The notes under the pieces: model-generated
What the model was told of the DNA's origin: nothing
The model's database searches: none
What the model saw: the letters and a program-made list of their open reading frames with translations, nothing else
Assembly (NCBI GenBank): GCA_030828405.1
Contig: JAURCP010000013.1
Coordinates: forward strand, 1-36,850
Reading direction: 5' to 3'
Origin: Thermoplasmatota archaeon
GTDB lineage: Archaea > Thermoplasmatota > Poseidoniia > Poseidoniales > Thalassarchaeaceae
DNA: 36,850 nt
Part shown: positions 1 to 9,101 of the stretch, one piece after another
Numbering within the stretch: the first letter of the stretch is position 1
Layout of the letters: each line of letters starts with the position of its first letter
Position numbers and translations under genes: made by a program

Positions 1-6
1 TACCAC

Positions 7-267
7 ATGGCTACTATTTCATCTTGGAATTACAACAGTGGTGAATATACTATAGAATCAAATGAAGATTATGAGCTTGTTCCAATGTGGGAAGTGTTCG
101 GTGAAGAAATTGGAGAGGCTGTGGGTGGCTTCTTTGCGGCAGCTGGAGGAGTAGGTGCAGCTTGTTGCGGGATATTGTTCATGCTGCTAGGCGGGATTTT
201 CGCATTGGTCTTGAAGGAGCCTAAGAAAACACAAATTACAGGCCCTAGTAGCTTTACTACCGAATAA
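7..267 (+). CDS. small membrane protein, possibly N-terminally incomplete
   Basis: Unrecognised 86-residue protein. A polar, acidic N-terminal half (about residues 1-33) is followed by one long Gly/Ala-rich hydrophobic stretch (about 34-69, with a Cys-Cys pair) and a short polar tail, so a single membrane segment or tight hairpin is likely. The reading frame has no stop before the ATG within the six bases available upstream, so the true start may lie outside the window. It ends about 55 bases before the M28 peptidase lipoprotein on the same strand and could share its transcript. No enzymatic motif is visible; a role in the membrane is all the sequence supports. Confidence 0.5.
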   Translation: MATISSWNYNSGEYTIESNEDYELVPMWEVFGEEIGEAVGGFFAAAGGVGAACCGILFMLLGGIFALVLKEPKKTQITGPSSFTTE

Positions 268-322
268 TTATTCTGATTCTTGAAACCGTTTAGTTCAACA
301 AGATGCTGTGGTTCCGGGTAAT

Positions 323-2041
323 ATGGAACGAACCGGCGTCGCCAGTTTACTTGTGCTGCTGATGTTGTCAGCACCACTAACTGGATGTTTTGCTGATTCA
401 GAAAATATGCCAAGAGAAGGAGATTTAGAAGTTGGAATAGCTGCTATGGAAGGGGGCTTTTTCCAAAATATGGAATTATCTGCTTCTAGTTCTATGTCTG
501 TTTTTATTCCTTACTTAATCATCGAAGATGGTAATAATTACGTTCAGAACTCTACAATTATTGATTTGGCTAAAGGGGATTCCATCACATTGTCAATATT
601 GGCACCACCAAGAGCTGAAAATGTGGTTTTCATAATCGGAGAATTTGGGCGAGACTTTTGGCCGATTCGAGACCAAGGGGAATCTTGGATGACTTGGATA
701 AGTAGAGGAGGAGATATAGATAATTCGAATAATGGAATTGAAAGAGTACCGGCTTCCGAAAATAGTACATTCGATACAGTAAACCACAGTTCTGAAACTG
801 GTGGTTCAGTAATTGTAAAAATCATACCAATTAATCGGGCAATGACTCTGTCTAAAGATGAAGGAGGAGTTCATTCTACTGGGATTATAGATGGAAGAAG
901 CGTGTATAATCGATTGTATGAAATTACAGATCCTACGAATACTTTTGATATTATAGATGGGAAAGAGGGTTATTACGATAGATGGGCCGGTCAAGGAAAT
1001 ATTGCTTACGAAGATGCCGCTCAATACTTAATTGGTGAAATGTCATCTTTTGGTTTGGAAGTAATTAGCCATAGGTTTGAATTTACAGACATTACAGGCT
1101 CTCAAAATCCAGAAGCATACAATATATGCGCATACAAATGGGGTACGGAGGTTCAAAATGAGTGGTTAGTTTTTGGAGCTCATTTTGATGTTGCCCCCCC
1201 AGTCAATGCGGTGCTTCTAGACCCTCATATCATTGGTGAAAGAACATATGGGACTAGAGTTGGAGCATATGACAATACAGCGGGCACCTCAATGGTGCTA
1301 GAAACTGCGAAGGCTCTAGCTAATTTTGAGAGTAGGCGAACTATGGTGTTCTGCCTATGGTCTGGTGAAGAAGGAGGAAAAAGAGGTTCTGATTATTGGA
1401 CAGAATATTATGTTGGTGAAGATAATCCAGATGTAATCGTTACCAATTACATCAATTTGGATATGGCGGGAGTGAATTGGCCTGGCGGCGGTGGCGCCCC
1501 ACACGGTGATCCTGATCCTGTGATTGACGAAGATGGATATCCAAAAGATGCCGAAGTATGGCCTATGAGAGTCTACATTGGCCCGGGCCCTAATCATGAC
1601 CGATTAGATCAACCAGGGATGGTTGGACTGTCAAATTGGATTGGTTCGGATGCTTTAGGTTTAGAAGAACAGATGGGGACCCTTGTAGGAACTAACTATT
1701 CTGCTGATACATGGAAAACCAGTGTCTGGTTGGAAATGGAAAGACCCGAAATTATAGTCTATGAAGATACTACAGCAAGGAGTGATCACGCTAGTTTCCA
1801 AGATAATTTAGATGTAGTAACTATTGGTTTCGGAGGATTGGTGGATGGTTATTGGTGTTATCACCAAGTCTGTGATACTTTGGATGAAATGGAGGCATGG
1901 ATGGATACCATGGGGAAAAACTATGGTGAAGAAAATACAGGTGTGGCTAATTTGGTTAATAGCCTAGATATGATTACTTGGTGGGCTCTAATGACTTTCT
2001 TCCATTGTGATGAAAAGCCTATTACGAATGCTTTGCTCTAA
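323..2041 (+). CDS. M28 family zinc aminopeptidase-like lipoprotein
   Basis: Probable secreted, lipid-anchored metallopeptidase. Using ATG at 323 rather than the GTG at 308, it starts with a basic-hydrophobic signal peptide ending in a lipobox (LTGC, Cys about residue 22). A poorly recognised region of about 250 residues precedes the peptidase domain. All M28 zinc/catalytic motifs are present in order: GAHFD (His, Asp), GAYDNTAGTS (bridging Asp), WSGEEGGKRGS (catalytic Glu and ligand Glu), NLDMAG (Asp) and SDHASF (final His). M28 enzymes remove N-terminal amino acids from peptides; an extracellular lipoprotein form fits scavenging of dissolved protein. The next gene begins 21 bases downstream, suggesting shared transcription. 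The start choice rests on the signal peptide beginning right after ATG 323. Confidence 0.9.
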   Translation: MERTGVASLLVLLMLSAPLTGCFADSENMPREGDLEVGIAAMEGGFFQNMELSASSSMSVFIPYLIIEDGNNYVQNSTIIDLAKGDSITLSILAPPRAENVVFIIGEFGRDFWPIRDQGESWMTWISRGGDIDNSNNGIERVPASENSTFDTVNHSSETGGSVIVKIIPINRAMTLSKDEGGVHSTGIIDGRSVYNRLYEITDPTNTFDIIDGKEGYYDRWAGQGNIAYEDAAQYLIGEMSSFGLEVISHRFEFTDITGSQNPEAYNICAYKWGTEVQNEWLVFGAHFDVAPPVNAVLLDPHIIGERTYGTRVGAYDNTAGTSMVLETAKALANFESRRTMVFCLWSGEEGGKRGSDYWTEYYVGEDNPDVIVTNYINLDMAGVNWPGGGGAPHGDPDPVIDEDGYPKDAEVWPMRVYIGPGPNHDRLDQPGMVGLSNWIGSDALGLEEQMGTLVGTNYSADTWKTSVWLEMERPEIIVYEDTTARSDHASFQDNLDVVTIGFGGLVDGYWCYHQVCDTLDEMEAWMDTMGKNYGEENTGVANLVNSLDMITWWALMTFFHCDEKPITNALL

Positions 2042-2062
2042 ATATTCTAATGAGGATGAATT

Positions 2063-2818
2063 ATGTCTTCTGGGAAATACGGTAATAGTAATGCAAAAGA
2101 TTTGTCAGACTGGGGTAGACCATTTGCTCGTCTTGCTGCGAACTTCCTGAAAGATACTAGAATTAGTGTATTAATGGTCACTAATTTTCATCTTTTATTG
2201 TCAATTTTCTGTGCATGGTTAATTTTACAAGAGTATATTGTCGAAAGTTGTGTTCTACTTGTGATAAAAGGTGTTGTGGATGCCGTAGACGGTGAATTGG
2301 CAAGGATTAGAGAAAGACCATCACATGTAGGAAGATATTGGGATACAATCGCAGATACGATTGGATTGATTCTAGTAACATATGCATTTGGCCAATATCT
2401 TGGATGGAGTGGAGTATACATTTCAGCAATTGTAGTTGCCGTATTGTTTCAATACTCTCTTTTCAATCATTTCTCTGTTAGAGCAAGGGGGCTCGGTTTA
2501 GGTGATGATACAAGTCGGATTGACGAAAAAATCTGTCCTGTGGCAAAACCTTGGGAAAAACAGATTCATGTTGATTTTCTACATAAAATATACTTGGTTG
2601 GTTTTTCTTGGCAGGACCAAATAATAGATCGGATGACTGGCAAAGGAAGTAAAAATTTATCCTTTGAATTAACAATATCTTCAATGTTAGGTTATGGCTT
2701 CCAATCAATTATTATTCTAATTTTGGGATTATCGATGAAGATAGATTTATTGGATGATTTGGTATTATATGTGAATAGTATGGTTATGATCATCGTTATA
2801 TTAAGAAGTTGTTTTTGA
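2063..2818 (+). CDS. CDP-alcohol phosphatidyltransferase family protein
   Basis: Membrane enzyme that transfers a phospho-alcohol headgroup or lipid from a CDP-activated donor, as in phospholipid synthesis. The diagnostic motif DxxDGxxARx8GxxxDxxxD is perfect: D73, D76-G77, A80-R81, G90, D94 and D98, just after a transmembrane helix. Several hydrophobic helices follow (about residues 105-135 and 210-250). Length (251 aa) is normal to slightly long for the family, with a polar insertion around 150-205. The archaeal substrate cannot be read from the sequence: archaetidylserine, archaetidylinositol-phosphate or archaetidylglycerol-phosphate synthase are all possible. A GAGG ribosome-binding site lies at about 2052-2055, eight bases before the ATG. 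Confidence 0.85.
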   Translation: MSSGKYGNSNAKDLSDWGRPFARLAANFLKDTRISVLMVTNFHLLLSIFCAWLILQEYIVESCVLLVIKGVVDAVDGELARIRERPSHVGRYWDTIADTIGLILVTYAFGQYLGWSGVYISAIVVAVLFQYSLFNHFSVRARGLGLGDDTSRIDEKICPVAKPWEKQIHVDFLHKIYLVGFSWQDQIIDRMTGKGSKNLSFELTISSMLGYGFQSIIILILGLSMKIDLLDDLVLYVNSMVMIIVILRSCF

Positions 2819-2862
2819 CTGATGACGGCTCAAACTTAAAATGTTAAACATAGAATGGTTTC

Positions 2863-2926
2863 TTGTACCGTAACGACTCTTGTGCTAACATTGCAACTAG
2901 TTTTCTATTCATCTGTTACGGTACAA
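2863..2926. repeat. 12-bp perfect inverted repeat in intergenic region
   Basis: TTGTACCGTAAC at 2863-2874 is matched by its exact reverse complement at 2915-2926, with a 40-bp spacer. The arm centres are 52 bp apart, close to five helical turns. The rest of the 204-bp gap (2819-3022) is AT-rich and shows no RNA gene or ORF; TATA-like stretches lie near 2954-2965 and 2990-3000, ahead of the gene at 3023. A regulator-binding pair or a long-loop RNA hairpin are both possible. Confidence 0.6.
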
Positions 2927-3022
2927 AATATTATTCTGGGCATATTCACTAAACTACTTAAAAATATTATTTTAGGAAAATAAATAGTAAAATTTTATAA
3001 TACAAAAAATTAAGCAAAGGAT

Positions 3023-3718
3023 ATGTCAGATGACAGTGAAAAAAGTTTAACGCCGTACATGTTGGTTGGTGGACCATTACTTCTACTAGGGGCATTCTTT
3101 AATTGGCCTGCCTCCGATTACATAGGAGAAAGAGGGGTGCAATCGCTTGTTGATGAAGCAGACACCCTAATGCCTTTGATGATTATGGCCTCACTTGGAA
3201 CAATAATTATGTTCGGAGGATTATATCTTCTAAACTCTGAAATGATAGAAAATGCAAAAGGAATGAATAAACAATTACTAACTGTTGGTAGTATTCTTAT
3301 CGTTGCTTCATTAGTTGGTTTCATAATAGGAATGGGTAGTAACGTAAATGTCATTAGTGCCGAAATGACTGATGTTGACGAAATCAACGAAGAACAAACA
3401 TGGGCCTCAGAACTTGACCGAACAACCTCGCAAGAAAATTTCTTTGATACAGGCGCTACAGCTTGGGCGCTTTCTCCAGTAACTTGGGGATTAGCGATGA
3501 TTATAATCGGACTGGTTGCATTTACAACTCAACGCCCTGAAGCAGCCATGGATTGGTTTCTACCTGCTTGGATGCCTTTAGGGACTGCCTTCCTCGCAGC
3601 GCCAATTCTGAATGATCCTAGTTATTTTGATATGATATTCCCCGTAACTATATTGGCTCATATCCTATTGGGTGCCTTAATGATGGGTGGAAAAATTGTG
3701 TTGCCTAAGTGCCCCTAA
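3023..3718 (+). CDS. multi-pass membrane protein of unknown function
   Basis: 231-residue protein not assigned to a family. Six hydrophobic segments are visible (about residues 12-30, 49-70, 82-104, 147-168, 178-197, 204-226), with a polar loop of about 40 residues between the third and fourth that is rich in Asp, Glu, Thr and Ser. There are no catalytic motifs and only one Cys, near the end. It is preceded by a 204-bp AT-rich gap with TATA-like sequences and an inverted repeat, so it probably has its own promoter. Its 3' end faces the M50 protease gene with an 18-bp gap (convergent). A structural or sensory membrane role is possible but unproven. Confidence 0.65.
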   Translation: MSDDSEKSLTPYMLVGGPLLLLGAFFNWPASDYIGERGVQSLVDEADTLMPLMIMASLGTIIMFGGLYLLNSEMIENAKGMNKQLLTVGSILIVASLVGFIIGMGSNVNVISAEMTDVDEINEEQTWASELDRTTSQENFFDTGATAWALSPVTWGLAMIIIGLVAFTTQRPEAAMDWFLPAWMPLGTAFLAAPILNDPSYFDMIFPVTILAHILLGALMMGGKIVLPKCP

Positions 3719-3736
3719 TACGTCACTAAACCCCAT

Positions 3737-4573
3737 TTACCCCATTAGGCCATTTAGTTCAGTTAGTGTGAACCATACCATACTACCACAGACTATTGCC
3801 CAAAAGTAGAACATAGTATGTGACCATGTTTTGATTTTTTTACCGTCGAGAGGGCCCCATGGAATCATGTTGAATGTACCAAGGATTGCATTCCCCCACA
3901 TCCACGGGACAATAATTATCTCTACAATACTATATTGTGCAAGTCCTAAAAGGATAATCATTAGACCTAACAACCAAAGTACTACATTAGTTACTGGACC
4001 TGCTAAAGCGATTTTTCCAAATTGAGATTTTGTTGTATTACCTGCGACCATTACTGCCCCGGGTGCCATGAATACTATACCGAATGCAGCAGCTAATATT
4101 ATTCCAAATCTAAGACCTCCAGAATCCGCTCTAAATTCTGCCCAGCATCCATAATTTCTTGCAGCAAATTTATGTGCCAGTTCATGTAAAACAAATGCAG
4201 GAGATATGGCAATGAAATATATTACTCCACCAATAAGAAATGATGAGGGGGAAGAAAGGGCTCCAAAAATTCCTCCTGTTGACATGAAGGCCAAAGCTAT
4301 CGTAAATGCAACCGTCGCTCTAGTTAAGTGCTCTACTTCAGTTTTAGAAAAATGCCATATTGACCCTTTATGTACAGGAATTCTTTGATTTTCAGAGGGA
4401 GAATTAAATGCTCTAAAAAAGGGTTGCCCGGCACTTCCAGTGACCACTCTTATGTGTGGTTTACGCCAATTGCCATCATCTCTAGCGCGCGTATGAGTCT
4501 TAGAATTGTTATTCATTTTTTCAAATGGATCATCATCTAACCAATTAGCGCGAGGGTCCCGTTTTCCCGACAT
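3737..4573 (-). CDS. site-2 protease-type (M50) membrane metalloprotease
   Basis: Intramembrane zinc protease homologue. The hydrophilic N-terminus (about 85 residues) is followed by membrane helices; the zinc motif HELAH is at residues 130-134 within a hydrophobic helix. The second signature, an NxxPxxxLDG-like segment (N235, P238, LDG 242-244), supplies the third ligand Asp. The 278-residue length and helix layout match archaeal and bacterial M50B peptidases. Family members cut membrane-bound regulators or signal-peptide remnants; the substrate here is unknown. It is co-oriented with the Cys-rich protein 42 bp upstream (start at 5131), so the two may form a unit. The ATG at 4573 gives a continuous product and is the natural start. 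Confidence 0.88.
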   Translation of the reverse strand: MSGKRDPRANWLDDDPFEKMNNNSKTHTRARDDGNWRKPHIRVVTGSAGQPFFRAFNSPSENQRIPVHKGSIWHFSKTEVEHLTRATVAFTIALAFMSTGGIFGALSSPSSFLIGGVIYFIAISPAFVLHELAHKFAARNYGCWAEFRADSGGLRFGIILAAAFGIVFMAPGAVMVAGNTTKSQFGKIALAGPVTNVVLWLLGLMIILLGLAQYSIVEIIIVPWMWGNAILGTFNMIPWGPLDGKKIKTWSHTMFYFWAIVCGSMVWFTLTELNGLMG

Positions 4574-4615
4574 TGTAATATCCCCATAGATTCATCTTGT
4601 TTGAATGCTCGTAAT

Positions 4616-5131
4616 TCAATCTTCATCTAAGAGTTCATTCACGTCTTCAAGTAATTCTTCCCAATAAGATTCGCTAGCTTCTGGATTTTTATCACTAATT
4701 TTCAATAATAATTCTTCTATTTCTTCAGAATTAAGTACATGAGTGCTTTTTTTCCGGTTACTGGCTACATCACGAATCAAAGATCTTTGAGGTTTATTTC
4801 TTTGTGCCTCAAATCTCTCTTGGACTTCTTCAGCAGTTTTGGGTTGCGACTTTCCCTGATGCTTGTCTATCAATGATTTGTAGTATGTCATAGTTTCTGA
4901 ATGTACTGTATTTTCTATGAAATCTGCAGGATTGGCGAGCATGGTTACAAATTCTCTTGACAATCTATCTGCTTTAGATGTCGCAACGCCTGAAGATATT
5001 TTGTCACGTACTTTTACGTGCAATGAGATACAGCCTCTACACCTCTGAGACCCGGCAATATCTGGTGCATCACAAGACAAGCAGCAAACGGAAAATCCCA
5101 TCTGCTCCATGGCCCGCCTTGGTAAAGACAT
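4616..5131 (-). CDS. hypothetical protein with N-terminal CxxC zinc-binding pair
   Basis: Unrecognised 171-residue soluble protein. Close to the N-terminus are CCLSC and, about 13 residues later, CRGC, which together look like a four-Cys zinc knuckle or ribbon. The rest is helical and strongly charged, with a basic middle (about 95-125) and a very acidic C-terminal tail rich in Glu, Asp and Leu. No enzyme motif is visible. A zinc-ribbon plus helical tail could suit a nucleic-acid or protein-binding adaptor, but this is a guess. It lies just upstream of the M50 protease on the same strand and is divergent from the NUDIX gene. Internal ATGs at residues 8 and 11 are alternative starts that would keep all the cysteines. 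Confidence 0.6.
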   Translation of the reverse strand: MSLPRRAMEQMGFSVCCLSCDAPDIAGSQRCRGCISLHVKVRDKISSGVATSKADRLSREFVTMLANPADFIENTVHSETMTYYKSLIDKHQGKSQPKTAEEVQERFEAQRNKPQRSLIRDVASNRKKSTHVLNSEEIEELLLKISDKNPEASESYWEELLEDVNELLDED

Positions 5132-5184
5132 GCTATGAAGGAAACATACTCCGGCAATGAATCCTACTAATGATTGAGCGCTTT

Positions 5185-5200
5185 TTACTGAAAACAGTAA
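5185..5200. promoter_or_regulatory. 16-bp palindrome between divergent genes
   Basis: TTACTG and CAGTAA flank AAAA, giving a perfect 6-bp inverted repeat 31 bp before the NUDIX start and 54 bp before the divergent Cys-rich gene. An AT-rich stretch that could hold the NUDIX TATA box follows (5201-5220). It may be an operator; a chance palindrome cannot be excluded. Confidence 0.35.
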
Positions 5201-5230
5201 TTCATAAATGAAATATTACATTAAAATGGT

Positions 5231-5692
5231 ATGAGACCGGTTACAACGGACTTGGGTGTTGCTGCTTGTTTAGTTGAAAAGAATAAAATTCTCTTGGTCA
5301 AAGAGGGTAAAGGGCCTCAAAATGGCCTCTGGGGTTTACCTAAGGGTTCAGTTGATGAAGGCGAATTACCACAATTAGCGGTAAAACGTGAATTAAAAGA
5401 AGAATGTGGAATTGATGTGGAAGTTCTGGGTTTAGTTGGCCTTAGAGAATGTCTGATTAAAGAAACGCCAGCTATTTTTATCGCTTATCTTGTCAATTCA
5501 ATAAATCCGGTTATTGAGATTGATAATGATGAAATTACAGATTACGGTTGGTTCGAATTACAAGATTTTGAAGATCTTTCTTGGATTAGTGAAGCTATGA
5601 AAGAACTTGCAAAAAGGGCTGTAACTAATTATGACGGGGAAATGATTGATTACACAGAGAAAAGAGGAAGGAATTATTTCTTATATCTCTAA
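5231..5692 (+). CDS. NUDIX hydrolase
   Basis: Small pyrophosphohydrolase that cleaves a nucleoside diphosphate linked to another moiety. The NUDIX box Gx5Ex7REUxEExGU is perfect: G39, E45, R53-E54, E57-E58, G60 and I61, binding the catalytic magnesium. The N-terminal strand pattern and 153-residue length are typical. The substrate cannot be fixed; NTP-sanitising MutT-like or Ap4A/ADP-ribose hydrolase roles are all possible. The gene is divergent from the Cys-rich protein and convergent with the S15 hydrolase, whose stop is one base away. An ATG at 5226 is out of frame and closes at once, so ATG 5231 is the start. Confidence 0.92.
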   Translation: MRPVTTDLGVAACLVEKNKILLVKEGKGPQNGLWGLPKGSVDEGELPQLAVKRELKEECGIDVEVLGLVGLRECLIKETPAIFIAYLVNSINPVIEIDNDEITDYGWFELQDFEDLSWISEAMKELAKRAVTNYDGEMIDYTEKRGRNYFLYL

Positions 5693-5693
5693 T

Positions 5694-7508
5694 CTAATTA
5701 TTAGCCGCATCAGGATTTTGAGGAGTGATTAGAACTGTTCCTGAATCACTAGTAATGTGTGGAATTGATAACTGCGAAATTGAAGGAATTATGTGGATAG
5801 TACAACTTGGTCCGCATGCAGGTGCAAGATAATCTTCTCCTGATTCTGTAAATACAATATTAATTCCGTGGCCCGCAGGGAGTATGGCATCAATCGCTTG
5901 GAATTCCATCATCATTGTTACTTGTTCGGAAGGCAATACCGTTTGTGGCTCATAACCTCCTGCATGATACCTGATATCCATAGTTGCATGGCCCAATCTA
6001 ATACCGGTTTGGGAATCTCTTAACTCTGCAAATATCTGCCCACCATCCATTGTTGCTACCGCTTCTAAATGCAACCTAATTAATCCTGAAATTAAAATGT
6101 CTTCTGTCTCGGAAAGTGCAGAACATGTAGTTGTAACAGTCTGCCCTCCTCCAACAACCGGTGCCCCACCTCCAGTAAATGCTCCTGAACTAGAACAATC
6201 AGATAATGGTAAATCAAACCATTCGATGTTTTCAGGAGGCCATGTTTCTTCAATACGCCACTGGCCATCGTTTCTTTGTACTTGAGCAGTAAGATCTGGT
6301 TGTGTTCCAATGCCTTTCAGATAATATTCATACCATTCAAACAAATCTTGAGCCCAATCCCAACGAGTCATATTGTGAATTGCCTCTCCACCATATCCAC
6401 TATCTTGAGCATTATGCTTTGTCCATTGATCTGGATAATTATGTTCCCATTGGCCTAATATTCCTCTAATTTCAAACCCTGCATCGATATAATCTTGATA
6501 CCAATTTACTCCGATTGGCCCTCCAAATACTTGATGGGGATCAACATTCCAGTCTTGTAATCCTTGAACCCAATAAACACTTCCATTCCAATTTTCGAAT
6601 GCTTTGTCAATATGGCTTCTTTCGTCATAATAATTTGACATATATGGATCTAGTTCTCCGGCCCCGTAAGTAACAGGTCCTGCGAATAGTCCCTCTACAA
6701 TGTCTGGACATACATTATCTAAATCATCCTCATTATAATCAACGGTGCTAGAAAAATAATTCATATGCATAACTTGGCTTCTAGCTTCTGCACTACCATT
6801 TTTGTACAATAATGGATGTAAAGCTGTTGTACCAGATATCGGGACTATAGTCTTGAGATATTCGCTGCCTAAGGCTGCAGCTTCCCATTGTGTTGCTCCT
6901 TCATAGGATTTACCATAAAGTCCGACATGTCCGTTAGACCAGTTCTGTGAACCAAGCCATTCTACGGCATTATGAATTCCTAAACCTTCTCCTGCACCAC
7001 GATAGTCAAAGCATCCACTGGAAAGCTCAGTGCCGAATACTGCTACCTGAGCGAAAGCATATCCATGAGGGACAAAATTTTCGAAAATAAACTCGCCTCG
7101 ACCAGCGCTTACAATATTGGTTGGAGTCGATTCATCTCCCTGAGTACCATATGAGAAATAAGGACTAATTACTGCAATTACAGGAACTTGTTCTCCCTCC
7201 AAAGTATTGCTTGGAAGCCAATACGAAAGATGTACTTCTGATGTGTCGGGACCTGTTTCCCAGATTTCAGAGGTATCTACTTCGATGAAGGCTTCTTGGA
7301 CATCAAGGGAATAATATGGTCCTTGTTCCAAAGTGTAAGAAAATGTGTGATTATCTTGCCAGGTGAGAGTATATCTATCATAAATGGAAGGATATTCGCC
7401 CTCTTCTGGTATCTTATCGGATGTTGAAGTGTCTGAAAATATACAACCTGACATACTGACTAATACGAAAATTAATGCGATTGAGAGCGCATGTAGGCGA
7501 TTAGCCAT
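5694..7508 (-). CDS. S15/CocE-type serine hydrolase lipoprotein
   Basis: Probable extracellular X-Pro dipeptidyl-peptidase or CocE/NonD-family acyl hydrolase. The N-terminus is a lipoprotein signal (hydrophobic to about residue 20, lipobox SMSGC, Cys22). The alpha/beta-hydrolase domain carries the nucleophile elbow GKSYEG (Ser201), the expected acid in GLQDWNV (Asp319) and the catalytic His in GQWEHNYP (His356). The C-terminal portion (about 400-595) is beta-rich and fits the PepX C-terminal jelly-roll. Length 604 aa is normal for the family. With the M28 lipoprotein it points to surface breakdown of peptides. The gene diverges from the exporter at 7575 with a 66-bp shared promoter region. 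True substrate (peptide or ester) cannot be read from sequence. Confidence 0.88.
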   Translation of the reverse strand: MANRLHALSIALIFVLVSMSGCIFSDTSTSDKIPEEGEYPSIYDRYTLTWQDNHTFSYTLEQGPYYSLDVQEAFIEVDTSEIWETGPDTSEVHLSYWLPSNTLEGEQVPVIAVISPYFSYGTQGDESTPTNIVSAGRGEFIFENFVPHGYAFAQVAVFGTELSSGCFDYRGAGEGLGIHNAVEWLGSQNWSNGHVGLYGKSYEGATQWEAAALGSEYLKTIVPISGTTALHPLLYKNGSAEARSQVMHMNYFSSTVDYNEDDLDNVCPDIVEGLFAGPVTYGAGELDPYMSNYYDERSHIDKAFENWNGSVYWVQGLQDWNVDPHQVFGGPIGVNWYQDYIDAGFEIRGILGQWEHNYPDQWTKHNAQDSGYGGEAIHNMTRWDWAQDLFEWYEYYLKGIGTQPDLTAQVQRNDGQWRIEETWPPENIEWFDLPLSDCSSSGAFTGGGAPVVGGGQTVTTTCSALSETEDILISGLIRLHLEAVATMDGGQIFAELRDSQTGIRLGHATMDIRYHAGGYEPQTVLPSEQVTMMMEFQAIDAILPAGHGINIVFTESGEDYLAPACGPSCTIHIIPSISQLSIPHITSDSGTVLITPQNPDAANN

Positions 7509-7574
7509 GGTTATCGGGAGTGGTTTTGATATTGTAACCTATGTTTTGAAAAGTATCTATTTATCCGTAATGTT

Positions 7575-9101
7575 ATGAGCGAGAATATTGGGCATGAGAA
7601 AAGATGGCTTATACTTGGAATTATGAGTCTAAGCCTAGTTATCGTGATGTTAAATAATGTTACTTTGAATGTAGCGTTGCCTGAAATGTCTAAAGATTTG
7701 CAGGCTGATAATAGTGATTTACAATGGATTGTTGATTCTTATGCTCTAATCTTTGGAGGTATGCTATTAGTTATGGGCGCATTAGGAGATCGGTTCGGAA
7801 GAAAAAGAGCTTTGCAATTGGGATTAATACTACTAGGGGCTGCTTCTGCTGCTGCAGCATTCTATGCTGATTCATCAAATGATGTAATTTTGGCTAGAGC
7901 GGCTATGGGATTTGGGGCTGCCTTAGTTATGCCCGCTACTCTATCTATTGTGATTGTGGTTTTTCCCAGAGAAGAGCGAGGGAAGGCAATTGGAATATGG
8001 ACGATGATGGCTGGCATTGGGGCTCCAATCGGATTACTAGTTGGAGGGTGGGCTGTAGAGAATTATGATTGGCAAATGGTATTCCTGATTAATGTCCCAA
8101 TAATCTTACTAGCTCTAATATTAGGGCTAGTTTTTGTTCCAAACTCAAAAGACAGTAAAAAAACTCCATTAGATCCTATGGGTGCGTTTTTGTCAGTAGC
8201 TGCTCTTGGAACTGTTTTGTATGCAATAATCGAAGCCCCTACACTAGGTTGGACTAGTCCTGAAATTCTAACTATTAGCGCATTAGCAATTATCATGACT
8301 TATTTATTTGTAAATTGGGAAAGGAAAGTCGAGTACCCGATGTTGCCAATTGGATTTTTTAAATTCAAAGGTTTCTCTCTAGGGTTAATTGCAATAATGT
8401 TGGCTTCATTCGTAATGTTCTCTTTCATGTTTACACAAATGTTGCATTTCCAACTAGTAAGAGGTCATACCGCTCTTGAAGCTGCAGTTAGATTTCTTCC
8501 ACTACCATTAGGATTAATGCCTGCTGCTGCAAATAGTGATAGGCTATCTACTAAATTTGGAAGTAACAATGTTATCTCTGTAGGGTTGGTATTGATGACA
8601 ATTGCAATGGCTATATTCACTACCGTTGAAATAGATTCGGAATATATCCGATTAGCATGTATTTTCTTATTACTTGGATTTGGAATGGGGCTAACATTAG
8701 CTCCGGCCACAACCGTGGTAATGGATTCTGTACCCTCCAATAAAGCAGGGGTAGGTAGTGCCACGAATGATGCAAGTAGAGAGGTTGGTGGAGCCCTGGG
8801 GATAGCAATTGGAGGTAGTGTTTTGAACGAATACTATCAAAGAAATATGATTATACCTGAGGGATTAGATTTGGGCGCTGTTCCACTCGAGTCGTTTCCG
8901 GCTGCAATGCAAATCGGAGCTGAGATGTTAGAGAATGGTAATATGTTAGGCGCGGATTTGATTGAAAATGCACAACTCGCATTTATGGAAGGAATGATCG
9001 CTTCAGCAACAGTAATGGGAATAATTGCTATGTTGAATGCTATTTTGGTTAAATTATACATGCCTAGGAAAATAATCAACATGTCCATAGAAGAAGAATG
9101 A
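7575..9101 (+). CDS. MFS exporter, DHA2 (EmrB/QacA) family
   Basis: Proton-coupled drug or metabolite exporter. The 508-residue chain has about 14 hydrophobic helices, the number typical of the DHA2 family, and the MFS motif A after helix 2 (GALGDRFGRKRAL). An antiporter-type helix 5 region with GAPIGLLVGGW and a TM4-5 arrangement typical of QacA-like proteins are also seen. Natural substrates may be toxic organics, bile-salt-like or other amphiphiles; none can be assigned. It starts 66 bp from the divergent hydrolase gene, with an AT-rich TATA-like segment around 7551-7562, and its stop abuts the stop of the pseudouridine synthase gene. Confidence 0.9.
   Translation: MSENIGHEKRWLILGIMSLSLVIVMLNNVTLNVALPEMSKDLQADNSDLQWIVDSYALIFGGMLLVMGALGDRFGRKRALQLGLILLGAASAAAAFYADSSNDVILARAAMGFGAALVMPATLSIVIVVFPREERGKAIGIWTMMAGIGAPIGLLVGGWAVENYDWQMVFLINVPIILLALILGLVFVPNSKDSKKTPLDPMGAFLSVAALGTVLYAIIEAPTLGWTSPEILTISALAIIMTYLFVNWERKVEYPMLPIGFFKFKGFSLGLIAIMLASFVMFSFMFTQMLHFQLVRGHTALEAAVRFLPLPLGLMPAAANSDRLSTKFGSNNVISVGLVLMTIAMAIFTTVEIDSEYIRLACIFLLLGFGMGLTLAPATTVVMDSVPSNKAGVGSATNDASREVGGALGIAIGGSVLNEYYQRNMIIPEGLDLGAVPLESFPAAMQIGAEMLENGNMLGADLIENAQLAFMEGMIASATVMGIIAMLNAILVKLYMPRKIINMSIEEE

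Noticed and set aside
2819-3022. Possible tRNA or small RNA gene in the gap
   Set aside because: No cloverleaf, T-loop or anticodon arm can be built; only an AT-rich promoter-like region and an inverted repeat are visible.
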